The position numbers and the translations under genes are program-made. The notes under the pieces are model-generated. The model was not told the origin of the DNA, did not search any database, and saw only the letters and a program-made list of their open reading frames with translations. Source: Prevotella sp. (lineage in GTDB: Bacteria > Bacteroidota > Bacteroidia > Bacteroidales > Muribaculaceae). Taken from it: DNA of 38,671 nt. Below are positions 18,409 to 26,665 of the stretch, piece by piece. How positions within the stretch are numbered: the stretch's first letter is position 1; every line of letters starts with the position of its first letter. The stretch lies in the NCBI GenBank assembly GCA_023662865.1, contig JAMPIK010000021.1, forward strand, positions 1-38,671. The letters run 5' to 3'.

Positions 18409-19026
18409 TTATTTTATCTTGAAGCTATTTATCACTGCCTTTTCTCCTTGCCCATTTGTAGTTTGCAGCTCCACTCTGTCGCCGGGTCGCACTTTTACGC
18501 CCTCCTTCGGAAAACCGAGCAACAGGATATCGCCGGTCTTCAAGGTGGTGTTGTCGCTGATTGCCGATATGATTTCATTCACATCTTTCGTCAACATGTC
18601 CGCCCTCCATCGACAAACGCATTCTGAATTAACCGACATCTCAAACTCAAAGTTCCTGAATTCCTCCGGAATGACTTCAAAGAAAGGCGCACTTATAAGG
18701 CTCATATCAAAAGCCACAGCCGATACGAGCGGCAACCCTTGCGATGCCAACTTGGCCGCAAGTGTACATGCCCGGGCATTTACCCATACCGATACGGAGT
18801 TCCAATACCGCGAAGCAAAACGCGGCTGAATCCCTTTGCCGAGACGGTCAATACGAATTGCGACACTTGGAAACAGCCTGAAATCATCGTCCCAATCCGG
18901 CACATAGAACGGCCGACCTTCCCTCAACAGACATGAGTCTGAAAGCCATACGGTCACCGGCCGTGCTTCGCTTGTCGCCTCAGCTTCGGGCATCCCGTAA
19001 TTATTCCACAATGCTATAATCTTCAT
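18409..19026 (-). CDS. FAH-fold protein lacking the metal-binding residues
   Basis: The 205-aa protein is collinear with the short fumarylacetoacetate hydrolase family proteins of Bacteroidetes: MKIIA..NY at the start, then RPFYVPDWDDDFR, IRIDRLGKGI, ASRYWNSVSV and DILLLGFPKEGVKVRPGDRVEL. Active members bind Mg2+ through an ExE pair and a later Asp. At these places this protein reads FRLFPSV and WVNARAC, so the acidic ligands seem to be gone. The reading frame is intact, which points to a pseudoenzyme or changed role rather than simple decay. It lies 11 nt after rex in the porU-rex unit. The alignment is from memory of the family. Confidence 0.66.
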   Translation of the reverse strand: MKIIALWNNYGMPEAEATSEARPVTVWLSDSCLLREGRPFYVPDWDDDFRLFPSVAIRIDRLGKGIQPRFASRYWNSVSVWVNARACTLAAKLASQGLPLVSAVAFDMSLISAPFFEVIPEEFRNFEFEMSVNSECVCRWRADMLTKDVNEIISAISDNTTLKTGDILLLGFPKEGVKVRPGDRVELQTTNGQGEKAVINSFKIK

Positions 19027-19037
19027 CTCTTGTCCGG

Positions 19038-19682
19038 TTAATATTGAACATCGGCATTTAATCTATTATATATCAGCGCTAAATGGGCATATATAGAAGT
19101 GTTGGCCATTACAATACCTTCCGCCACACGCACCCGGTACGGAGTGAAATTCCATATCGCTTTGATGCCGTTACTAACCATGATATCCGCAGTCAGCTGG
19201 GCGCGGTTGGTCGGCACGGTCAGTATGCCGATTTCAGCCCCGGTGCGGCGGCGCACCTCCTCCATTTCGTCTACATTATAAACGGGCACCCCGCATATGC
19301 CGGTGCCCGTTATTTCAGGATTAATATCAAATCCCGCTACTATATTCAAACCATACTTCACCAAACCTTTGTCGTGTAGCAATGCGGCGCCAAGGCTGCC
19401 CACACCCACAAGTATCGCATTATGGGCACGCGAAAAACCTAAAAAATACCGCAACGCTTCAACAAGGTCGCTTATATCATAGCCTATTCGCGTCTTCCCC
19501 TTGATATTCAGGAAAGACAAGTCCTTGGCTATTTGCGATGAGTCAACGTTCAACGCTCGGGAGATACGTGTAGTCGACACTGTCTTTACTCCCGTGTTCT
19601 TCAATATCTCAATATACGCCAGATACCACGGCATGCGCCGCAACGTCGGCTCCGGCAGGATTATGTTTTCAGCGCCTGTCAT
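19038..19682 (-). CDS. rex: Redox-sensing transcriptional repressor Rex
   Basis: Rex binds DNA when NAD+ is high and is released by NADH, controlling fermentative and respiratory genes. The 214-aa protein has the N-terminal winged helix (TLRRMPWYL, TTRISRALNVDSSQIAKDLSFL) and a Rossmann domain with ILVGVGSLGAALL (GVGSLG at residues 93-98). The domain-swapped C-terminal helix includes the IWNFTP segment typical of Rex. Its ATG overlaps the porU stop by 4 nt (ATGA), and the FAH-like gene follows after 11 nt. No clear Rex operator (TTGTGAANNNNTTCACAA type) was seen in front of porU. Confidence 0.94.
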   Translation of the reverse strand: MTGAENIILPEPTLRRMPWYLAYIEILKNTGVKTVSTTRISRALNVDSSQIAKDLSFLNIKGKTRIGYDISDLVEALRYFLGFSRAHNAILVGVGSLGAALLHDKGLVKYGLNIVAGFDINPEITGTGICGVPVYNVDEMEEVRRRTGAEIGILTVPTNRAQLTADIMVSNGIKAIWNFTPYRVRVAEGIVMANTSIYAHLALIYNRLNADVQY

Positions 19683-22600
19683 GGATTGCCTACTGCAAAT
19701 TTCTTTGTTGCTTTATGTTCATTACCGGAGCTGTCGCGCACTGTCGCTCTGTACAGATATATACCTCGCGGCACTCGCGAACCGCCCGCATCACACAAAT
19801 TCCATTTCGCGCTCAACGCTCCATCGCCACGCGGCGCTTCGTTATACCATATTCTCCTGCCGGAGAGGTCAAACACCTCAACAAGTCCGGCTACCGCCTC
19901 GGGGGAGTCTATATAGAAGGTTACGGAGCTGATGGCAGGGCTGGCATCCGTATATATGTTCAAATCCGGTATCTCGCTCTGCGGGGCAATTGTAAAGTTC
20001 AATCCGGCACGCGAGCTGTTGCCGGCATTGTCCCACACGAGATACTCAAGGGCATGAGCGCCTTCACCGAGTCCGGTGAGCGTATATGCTACCGTTCCGG
20101 CACACGGGTCCCCGGCATCTGTTACATAATAGTCTGACAGATTGTCATATACAATGTTTCCGTCAACTACTATGGTCATCATGCGACCCACCCCGGCACT
20201 CGATATATTGATGCCGCTCTCATCGCGAACTTTAACCTTGAACACCGGATTGGGACCGACTGTCGCGCCGTTTCTGAACGCACTGTTGTTCAGATACATA
20301 TACAATATCTCCGGATCCTTGGTATCAGACTCTTCACTGTCTGCCCACCCGTAAACATAGAATTTGTCGGTCGAGCCGGCGGCATCAACAGTCGACTCAT
20401 CGTCATTCGCGGCATGGAGTGTGATACGCGCGCGCGTAGTCACATTCTCAATCTCTTCGGGCAGCAACAGCGTTGCCTCCCATTCTCCGCCTTTCACCGG
20501 GAAATGGCCGGAAAACAGCTTGTTCTTCCGATCATTATATACGTATGGCTTCGTTTCACTTCCGTCTACGGTATGTCCTTTCGTGGTTACTACAACCTCG
20601 CCGTCAAAAAGGGTCGCCACAAGTGTGCCGTTGAAATCAGCGGCAACAGTCCCGTCGGGTGCGGTGACATTGCCGGCTACTTTCACCTTGCTCAAACCCG
20701 GCACTACCGGATAGTCGGCTTCGTCTGCCACATTCTCCACTTCGCAGTCGGCTATTGTCTGCACATTCACCTCATATGTCGGCACGGGAACCCGCATCGC
20801 CGGGTCGCCCATTACGGCATAGCGATGTTTATTCTCATCTGTTTGTACATTATTTATGGCCTCAATATATACTTCTCCAAGTCTGCGCGGCAGATTGTCA
20901 GCACCTCGCTTATAGTAACTGTTCCCGAATGCACTTGTTAGCCAACCATTGTTGCTGACAAATACTTTGCGGTTGGCGGCTATGGCGGCTATGATGCCGG
21001 CATCGGGGGTGAGCCACATGGTTTCGCAGCCGCTCACGGCGTCGGAGTCAAAGCGCACAAACTCGCATGAAGCGGTGTACATTACCGGCCAATGCTTATT
21101 GGTCATGGTGCTCAAATCCGTATAAGTCCACATATCCTCAGCGGTAAGTGAGGTGGGATTGGCATGACCCACATATGTCCACAGGGACACTCCCTCGTCC
21201 AGCAGCTTGAGCATTTTGCTCTTGGCCTGAGGATATGTCTTCTTATAGGACGATGTGCCGTAATCGTAGGCATCGATGTACATTCTCTCATACAGCAAAT
21301 TCTCACCGCCGTTTTTCAACATGTTGGTGTACATAGACTGTGATTGTCTCGCATGTTCATTACCGTTGCCGTCGTCGGCAAGTATCAGAACATTGTTGCG
21401 CCATGCTCCATAGTCCGGCTCGGTAACAAATTTAATCAGTTTGTCGGCCATTAGCCGTGCCTCAGTTACTGACTTCACCGGCATTCTGCCCACACCGACA
21501 CGAAGCTTGCTTGACGCAATTGACAAGCTCTCACTGTCATCGAGCATCGCTATGTAATTATCTGTTAGATACGATTCTTCTTCATGTACATCGGGCGAGC
21601 TTATTGTCAAGTCCATGCTGCTCTGCCGGGTAAGGATACGCGGATATTTTGATCCTTTCAGATTATCGGTAAGCTCGCGCTGGTCGTAAGTCGGGCGCCC
21701 GAACAGAAGGCAATAGCCGGTTCGGTTCTCGCCCTTCCATGTGCGATCATACCACATTTTCAACATCTTGCGGAAGGCACTCACTTCGGGGCTTCCGCTT
21801 GAGAACTCATTATATATCACTTCGGGAGTAAGCACATACACGGTCATGGCGTCTTCGGTGCGATGCAAATCGGCTACTCGCTCGGCTTGGGTCTTGAACT
21901 CTTTCGGTGTGATAATCACCATGTCCGGAGTCTCCATTGAGTGTATGTCCTGATTGCTTACAGTCCCCACACTCGCAGGTACATTCCCCTCCATCCCGGG
22001 ATTGAACACTACATATTTGCACAAGCCGGTAGAGGCGGGGGCAAAACTCGCCACATCCCCTTCAAGGTCATACTTCACTATATATGTACGCGCCGGGTCA
22101 GTCACGTCCCATATCACGGTCTGATCGTTCACTCCGCTGATATTGAACACTTTATGCTCGTTCTTCTTGATATGATATGAGAACATCAGGGGTTTGTCAC
22201 CCAATCGGAGTTCGCGCTCATAGCTGCATTCGATATAGTCCAGCAATGCCTTGGAAATCACACCGCTACCGGCAAAGCTCAACGTCAACACTCCCTTTCC
22301 GGGCTCGGTCTGCCGGGTCTTGAACGTGTTGCGCGCCACTCGAATATGATAATTGCCATCCGCATCACTCGGCAAATTGAGCGTTCCCACCTCTTCGCCG
22401 CCGCTTGCCAGAGTCAATTTGCCGACCGAGACGCTCTTGTACCCGAAAGCTACATTGTAACTCACAAGATCATTCACCGCGCCCGGCAAATCAAACTCGA
22501 ACGTGCGCGTTGTGGTAGTGCGGAAATCCTCACCAAGCAAATCAGATCCGGTATTGCCCGGCGCTACAAGCTCCTGCTCATGCAGTATGTATTGCGTAAA

Positions 22601-23116
22601 ACTCTGCACACGTACATCATCCGAGCCGTAACCGATTCTGTACTCCGGAAATTCACCGCTCTCACCTTCTCGTAAAGGAGCATCGCTTAAAAAATAATAA
22701 GATGCTGTACTGTAAGGGTTTTGCTCGTGTACCACCTGATTGTTCCGAACCACTCGGTTCACTGTGCCGGTGCCATAAAACATTATGCCGCCGTCTACAC
22801 GCACACTCGGCCGCAACGGCAGATCATCGGCAAATCCGGCGTTCAGCACCTCCGGCAGTCGTGTACCGCCATAGCCGTACACGCGCACCGTCTCCGGCGA
22901 GCTGAAACCCATTTTTTTAAGTGTCTCATTGCTCACATACTGCATTCCCTCCTCATTAACTCTGACCTTCACCCATTTACCCTCGGCAAGGCGTGAGCGT
23001 GATGCATAAGTCTCCACCGGAAGTGAATATACACCAAGAACCGGAAGCACAGACAGCACCCCCGTAACAAACACTTTTTTTGTAAATATATCGTTATATC
23101 TAAATATATTGAGCAT
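19679..23116 (-). CDS. porU: Type IX secretion system sortase PorU (C25 protease)
   Basis: PorU sits at the cell surface, removes the C-terminal signal of T9SS cargo and joins the cargo to an anionic lipopolysaccharide. From the ATG at 23116 the protein has 1145 aa, close to the 1158 of P. gingivalis PorU. It has a signal peptide (hydrophobic KKVFVTGVLSVLPVLGVYS) and the GKWVKVRV start of the mature part. The C25 domain has His651 in YVGHAN and Cys684 in TASCEF, 33 residues apart as in P. gingivalis (H657/C690 as I recall it). YAVMGDPAMRV follows, and a C-terminal beta domain ends in PRGIYLYRA. An ATG at 23140 would add 8 residues but leave almost no leader. porV is 13 kb away on the other strand. 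Confidence 0.88.
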   Translation of the reverse strand: MLNIFRYNDIFTKKVFVTGVLSVLPVLGVYSLPVETYASRSRLAEGKWVKVRVNEEGMQYVSNETLKKMGFSSPETVRVYGYGGTRLPEVLNAGFADDLPLRPSVRVDGGIMFYGTGTVNRVVRNNQVVHEQNPYSTASYYFLSDAPLREGESGEFPEYRIGYGSDDVRVQSFTQYILHEQELVAPGNTGSDLLGEDFRTTTTRTFEFDLPGAVNDLVSYNVAFGYKSVSVGKLTLASGGEEVGTLNLPSDADGNYHIRVARNTFKTRQTEPGKGVLTLSFAGSGVISKALLDYIECSYERELRLGDKPLMFSYHIKKNEHKVFNISGVNDQTVIWDVTDPARTYIVKYDLEGDVASFAPASTGLCKYVVFNPGMEGNVPASVGTVSNQDIHSMETPDMVIITPKEFKTQAERVADLHRTEDAMTVYVLTPEVIYNEFSSGSPEVSAFRKMLKMWYDRTWKGENRTGYCLLFGRPTYDQRELTDNLKGSKYPRILTRQSSMDLTISSPDVHEEESYLTDNYIAMLDDSESLSIASSKLRVGVGRMPVKSVTEARLMADKLIKFVTEPDYGAWRNNVLILADDGNGNEHARQSQSMYTNMLKNGGENLLYERMYIDAYDYGTSSYKKTYPQAKSKMLKLLDEGVSLWTYVGHANPTSLTAEDMWTYTDLSTMTNKHWPVMYTASCEFVRFDSDAVSGCETMWLTPDAGIIAAIAANRKVFVSNNGWLTSAFGNSYYKRGADNLPRRLGEVYIEAINNVQTDENKHRYAVMGDPAMRVPVPTYEVNVQTIADCEVENVADEADYPVVPGLSKVKVAGNVTAPDGTVAADFNGTLVATLFDGEVVVTTKGHTVDGSETKPYVYNDRKNKLFSGHFPVKGGEWEATLLLPEEIENVTTRARITLHAANDDESTVDAAGSTDKFYVYGWADSEESDTKDPEILYMYLNNSAFRNGATVGPNPVFKVKVRDESGINISSAGVGRMMTIVVDGNIVYDNLSDYYVTDAGDPCAGTVAYTLTGLGEGAHALEYLVWDNAGNSSRAGLNFTIAPQSEIPDLNIYTDASPAISSVTFYIDSPEAVAGLVEVFDLSGRRIWYNEAPRGDGALSAKWNLCDAGGSRVPRGIYLYRATVRDSSGNEHKATKKFAVGNP

Positions 23117-23154
23117 TGTTCTACGCAATGTTATAAGCATAATTTTTCAAAATG

Positions 23155-23162
23155 CAAAAATA
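23155..23162 (-). promoter_or_regulatory. -7 element of the porU operon promoter
   Basis: Read on the minus strand TATTTTTG fits TAnnTTTG. The -33 region is weak: GTTG at 23188-23185, 22 nt upstream. The expected start near 23150 gives a leader of about 34 nt to the ATG at 23116. No other promoter this good was seen within the following nine genes. Confidence 0.5.
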
Positions 23163-23633
23163 CAAAAAAATCTCCAATCCATTACAACCCAAACTGTTAA
23201 TTTTTCATAAACCAAAAAAGGAACACACCGATAAAACAATACCGGCCATACCACGTACCCCACAGCCCGACAGCAAGCAGCCCCTCTCACAAAGAAGTGC
23301 ATCGCGCTTCCACAACGTTAACCCCTCGATATGCGAGTGCCAAAGGTACGAGCCTTCGTGGGGCATGTTACACACCACCACACCAACCGCATCGCGGTTG
23401 CACACAAATGTCCATACAGTCACACCAAAGGCACCGAATCTTCATGTGGAAAGCGTTGCAGCATTTCGCCAACTTGTGCCAAAGCACAACCAATGTTAAT
23501 TTATGTTAACAACTCAAAATTAAACCTTTATTGCTCAACCTGTTAAAACACAGAAAAGCATTTTCTTCCCCACCTGCACTCCCCAATACACTAACTTTGC
23601 ATCGTCAATGACAAAGAAAGAGAACCTTGACAA
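23163..23633 (+). other. Gene-free stretch between porU and nth
   Basis: About 470 bp without a convincing gene on either strand. The part nearest porU is a poly-A/T stretch, and the middle is mixed sequence with no long repeat or hairpin. Near the right end TAACTTTG (23592-23599) is a plus-strand -7 box without a good -33. It would transcribe into the 3' end of nth and a 20-codon frame starting at 23608. I cannot support an RNA or peptide there. Both flanking genes point left, so the stretch should hold the end of pheS-nth transcription, but no strong terminator hairpin was seen. Confidence 0.5.
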
Positions 23634-24278
23634 TCATCTCACTGCCCCTCGCTCATATGCGCGACAATAACCCCTGATTGGACATTCAAGGCAGAGTGGC
23701 TTACGCGCCTTGCACACATAGCGCCCATGCAATATCAGCCAATGGTGTGCATCGGAAAGTAGCCCCGACGGAAAATACTTTACAAGCGTTTTCTCTGTCT
23801 CCAACGGTGTCTTGGAATTATCAGTCAATCCGATACGATTGCTTACTCTGAACACATGAGTGTCTACCGGCATGGCCGATTTGCCCCACACTACCGCAAG
23901 CATTACGTTGGCCGTTTTGCGGCCTACCCCGGGAAGCGTAATCAGCTTGTCTATGTCCGAAGGCAACTCACCGCCAAAGTCGTCTACTATCTTGCGAGCG
24001 GCATTTACAAGATGCTTGCTCTTGTTGTTGGGAAACGTGACACTCTTTATGTACGGAAAAACATCCTCCGGCTCTACGGCAGCCAGAGTTTCCGCCGTAG
24101 GGAACGCACGAAAGAGTGCCGGGCTTATCATATTGACCCGTTTGTCTGTACATTGTGCCGACAAAATCACCGCCAACAGCAAGTGAAAAGGGGTGTCATA
24201 CTCCAACTCAGTATGCGGCGAGGGCATAACCTCCTTAAATACAGAGATTATGCCCTCGTATCTCTCTTTCTTGGTCAT
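23634..24278 (-). CDS. nth: Endonuclease III
   Basis: A DNA glycosylase/AP lyase that removes oxidised pyrimidines in base excision repair. The 214-aa protein shows the helix-hairpin-helix LPGVGRKTANVM with the catalytic Lys. The catalytic Asp lies in the segment AMPVDTHVFRV. The C-terminal 4Fe-4S cluster motif is Cx6Cx2Cx5C (C-KARKPL-C-LE-C-PIRGY-C). The segment LLLAVILSAQCTDKRVN is also typical. Its start overlaps the pheS stop by 1 nt (TAATG), so the two genes are coupled. Confidence 0.96.
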   Translation of the reverse strand: MTKKERYEGIISVFKEVMPSPHTELEYDTPFHLLLAVILSAQCTDKRVNMISPALFRAFPTAETLAAVEPEDVFPYIKSVTFPNNKSKHLVNAARKIVDDFGGELPSDIDKLITLPGVGRKTANVMLAVVWGKSAMPVDTHVFRVSNRIGLTDNSKTPLETEKTLVKYFPSGLLSDAHHWLILHGRYVCKARKPLCLECPIRGYCRAYERGAVR

Positions 24279-25303
24279 TAATGAGCCGATTTGAATTCGT
24301 CCAAGAAACGCACATCGTTCTCCGAGAACATGCGCAAATCCTTTACGCGATATTTCAGATTGGTGATACGTTCAACACCCATGCCGAAAGCATAACCGGT
24401 ATAGACACTCGAATCTATGCCGCATGCTTCAAGCACTGCAGGATCTACCATGCCGCAACCCAATATTTCCACCCAGCCGGTGCCCTTGCAGAAGCCGCAT
24501 CCCTTGCCGCCGCATAGGTTGCACGAGATATCCATCTCCGCACTCGGCTCCGTAAACGGGAAATACGATGGTCTAAGACGTATCTTAGTCTCAGGCCCGA
24601 ACATCTGGCGTGCAAAATAAAGCAACGCCTGCTTCAGGTCTGCAAACGATACATCTTTGTCTATGTACAGTCCCTCTATCTGGTGGAAAAAGCAATGTGC
24701 GCGCGCTGATATCGCCTCGTTGCGATACACGCGTCCTGGGCACACTATGCGTATCGGGGGCTGCTGCTTCTCCATAGTGCGCGTCTGCACAGAACTCGTA
24801 TGAGTACGTAGCAGAACATCTGCCGGCGAACGCATTATGAAGAAAGTATCTTGCATGTCTCGTGCCGGATGGTCGGCTGCAAAATTCAGCGATGAAAACA
24901 CATGCCAGTCGTCCTCTATCTCCGGTCCCTCGGCTATGGTGAAGCCCATACGCGAGAAGATATCTATCATCTCATTGCGTACTATACTGAGCGGATGGCG
25001 CGTACCCGTCGCTATTGGTGTGGCGCTCCGCGTAAGGTCTATGTCGCATTCTCCGGCATCCGACCCCGCCATCGCTCCCTCTTTGAGTGCGGCTATCTTT
25101 TCGGCCGCCAACGTCTTCAGCTCATTAAGCTGCTGACCGAGTACCTTCTTATCTTCTGCCGGGACATTCCGAAACTCCGAAAACAACGAAGTCACGAGTC
25201 CCTTCTTGCTTAAATATTTGATACGCAGCTGTTCTGCTTCCTCTGTGGTGCTTGCAGTCAGCGATGCGATTTCTGCTTTCAGTGTATTGATTTTGTCAAC
25301 CAT
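24278..25303 (-). CDS. pheS: Phenylalanine-tRNA ligase alpha subunit
   Basis: The catalytic subunit of the alpha2beta2 enzyme that charges tRNA-Phe. The N-terminal coiled-coil (residues 1 to about 80) is followed by the class II motifs: motif 2 VYRNEAISARAHCFFHQIEG, the substrate loop RPSYFPFTEPS and motif 3 YAFGMGVERI. A Cys-rich knuckle CNLCGGKGCGFCKGTGW, as in other Bacteroidetes PheS, could bind zinc. The ATG at 25303 (341 aa) is chosen because it lies 24 nt after a full promoter. The frame stays open upstream to 25411, but that part would cover the promoter. The beta subunit gene pheT is not adjacent. Confidence 0.96.
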   Translation of the reverse strand: MVDKINTLKAEIASLTASTTEEAEQLRIKYLSKKGLVTSLFSEFRNVPAEDKKVLGQQLNELKTLAAEKIAALKEGAMAGSDAGECDIDLTRSATPIATGTRHPLSIVRNEMIDIFSRMGFTIAEGPEIEDDWHVFSSLNFAADHPARDMQDTFFIMRSPADVLLRTHTSSVQTRTMEKQQPPIRIVCPGRVYRNEAISARAHCFFHQIEGLYIDKDVSFADLKQALLYFARQMFGPETKIRLRPSYFPFTEPSAEMDISCNLCGGKGCGFCKGTGWVEILGCGMVDPAVLEACGIDSSVYTGYAFGMGVERITNLKYRVKDLRMFSENDVRFLDEFKSAH

Positions 25304-25326
25304 ATCAATCAAATTCTTTGAAAGTG

Positions 25327-25358
25327 CAAAAATACAAAAAAAATCGCATCCATGCAAA
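25327..25358 (-). promoter_or_regulatory. Promoter of pheS-nth
   Basis: Read on the minus strand there is TTTG (25358-25355), a 20-nt spacer, and TATTTTTG (25334-25327), a full consensus match. Transcription from about 25321 leaves a leader of only about 18 nt, too short for a leader-peptide attenuator or T-box. Confidence 0.75.
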
Positions 25359-25367
25359 CACCGACTC

Positions 25368-25409
25368 GCCGCTCGGCTTTTTCGTTGAAAAACTTCTTTG
25401 CCGAGCGGC
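25368..25409. repeat. Perfect 10-bp inverted repeat between divergent promoters
   Basis: GCCGCTCGGC (25368-25377) and GCCGAGCGGC (25400-25409) are perfect reverse complements around a 22-nt centre that can pair further (TTTTTC with GAAAAA). The element lies upstream of both the pheS promoter and the LOG gene promoter. Its right arm directly follows, and by one base overlaps, the TTTG -33 box of the LOG gene. It could be an operator, or a remnant terminator hairpin. Confidence 0.7.
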
Positions 25410-25427
25410 ATATTTTTATTAATTTTG
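25397..25427 (+). promoter_or_regulatory. Promoter of the LOG-family gene
   Basis: TTTG (25397-25400), a 19-nt spacer, and TAATTTTG (25420-25427) make a full consensus match. The leader to the ATG at 25448 is about 15 nt and consists almost only of A and T. Confidence 0.75.
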
Positions 25428-25447
25428 TAAATATATAAAAATAAAAA

Positions 25448-25999
25448 ATGAAAATTGCTGTTTATTGCTCTTCAAGAGCCAACCTTGATAAAGCCGTTGT
25501 CATCGGTGCGCAATTGATTGCATCGGCAATCGGGAAAGCTAATGCCTCGTTGGTATATGGCGGAGTGAATGCCGGTTTAATGCACACGGTGGCCGATGCT
25601 GCAAAACAAGCCGGTGCAAATATTATCGGTGTTATACCGGAAGTGTTTATTCAACGTGCCGACCCGTTCTGCGACAAGATAATTCCGGCCGAAGACCTCA
25701 ACCGGCGCAAAGGGATTATGATTGACATGGCCGATGTGTTCGTTGTTTTGCCCGGCGGACTCGGCACCATCGACGAGTGGATTTCCACGCTTTCGCATAT
25801 CTTGGTTCAGGAAAGGGTTGACCCTTCCGCCGACAAACCGATTTTGGTATGGAACCACGAGGGAATATATGATGAACTTATCGCTCAACTCAGCCGCACA
25901 AACGACTCTGTTTATGCGCGAGGCAAGCGTGTGGACAGAAGTGAAATTTTCAATTCCGCCGATGAGTTGGCGGCACGCTTAGCCGAGTTGACGCGCTAA
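25448..25999 (+). CDS. LOG family protein (nucleotide 5'-monophosphate phosphoribohydrolase type)
   Basis: LOG proteins hydrolyse cytokinin ribotides or simple nucleoside monophosphates to the base and ribose phosphate. The 183-aa protein carries the family motif PGGLGTIDE (residues 102-110) and the preceding arginine/lysine site NRRKGIMIDMAD. The N-terminal Rossmann-like start KIAVYCSS and the GGVNAGLM loop are also present. All catalytic residues of the family seem to be there. In gut bacteria the natural substrate is not known. It has its own promoter, divergent from pheS, and its last 21 nt overlap the end of legF tail to tail. Confidence 0.9.
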   Translation: MKIAVYCSSRANLDKAVVIGAQLIASAIGKANASLVYGGVNAGLMHTVADAAKQAGANIIGVIPEVFIQRADPFCDKIIPAEDLNRRKGIMIDMADVFVVLPGGLGTIDEWISTLSHILVQERVDPSADKPILVWNHEGIYDELIAQLSRTNDSVYARGKRVDRSEIFNSADELAARLAELTR

Positions 26000-26665
26000 C
26001 TGCTCGGCTATCAGCCAGTCGGTGGGTGTATCCAAATCAACGGATCTCTCACCCGGCATGGCATACATTCGCCGATGCTCGAACAGACCCATAGGTAGTT
26101 TGCGCAATGACTCCGGATTGATTACATACACGGCGCCGTTGTACTCCCACACTTTCGGCGCGTCTTGTCGGCGTGTGTATGTGCCGGAACCTTTTGAAAT
26201 GTGCAAAAAGCCGTCCGGCGTTTCCTCAAAGGCGTTGTAATAGGGGTTGGTGGCCGCTTCTTTTACGGATACCACCATATCCAAGTCGTTGCTGTACAAG
26301 TCGATGCACCCTTGAATATCCTCAACCCGGCGCAAGGGAGAGGTCGGTTGGAGCAGAACGAGCTTGTCTATATCGTAACCCCTGTCGCGGTAAAAGTCCA
26401 AGGCATGTAGCATCACTTCGCGGCTGCCGGCTATGTCAGTAGCCAATGAGTCGGGACGCAAGAACGGCACTTTCAGTCCATATTCTTCGGCCACAGATTT
26501 AATCTCTTCCGAGTCTGTCGACAGGCAGATAAGTTCATCATCGGAAAAAGCGCGAGCATTGTCTATTGCATGGCATATCAATGGCTTACCGCAAAAGGGC
26601 TTGATGTTCTTGCCCGGTATTCCTTTTGAACCGCCGCGGGCCGGTATGAGAAACAGGGTACTCAT
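25979..26665 (-). CDS. legF: CMP-nonulosonate (legionaminate/sialate) cytidylyltransferase
   Basis: Activates a nonulosonic acid with CTP to the CMP-sugar used by glycosyltransferases. The 228-aa protein has the N-terminal motif IPARGGSKGIPGKNIK and the conserved QPTSPLR segment. TRRQDAPKVWEYNGAVYV and SVDLDTPTDW near the end are also present, as in NeuA/LegF. The length fits the single-domain enzymes. The sequence alone does not separate CMP-Leg from CMP-Neu5Ac synthesis; the LegB and LegI neighbours favour legionaminate. The start overlaps the legG stop by 4 nt (ATGA), and this is the last gene of the eight-gene unit. Confidence 0.88.
   Translation of the reverse strand: MSTLFLIPARGGSKGIPGKNIKPFCGKPLICHAIDNARAFSDDELICLSTDSEEIKSVAEEYGLKVPFLRPDSLATDIAGSREVMLHALDFYRDRGYDIDKLVLLQPTSPLRRVEDIQGCIDLYSNDLDMVVSVKEAATNPYYNAFEETPDGFLHISKGSGTYTRRQDAPKVWEYNGAVYVINPESLRKLPMGLFEHRRMYAMPGERSVDLDTPTDWLIAEQLARQLG

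Noticed and set aside
25304..25411. N-terminal extension of pheS by 36 residues to an ATG at 25411.
   Set aside because: The extension would cover a full consensus promoter and the inverted repeat, and known PheS proteins start at the residue encoded at 25303.
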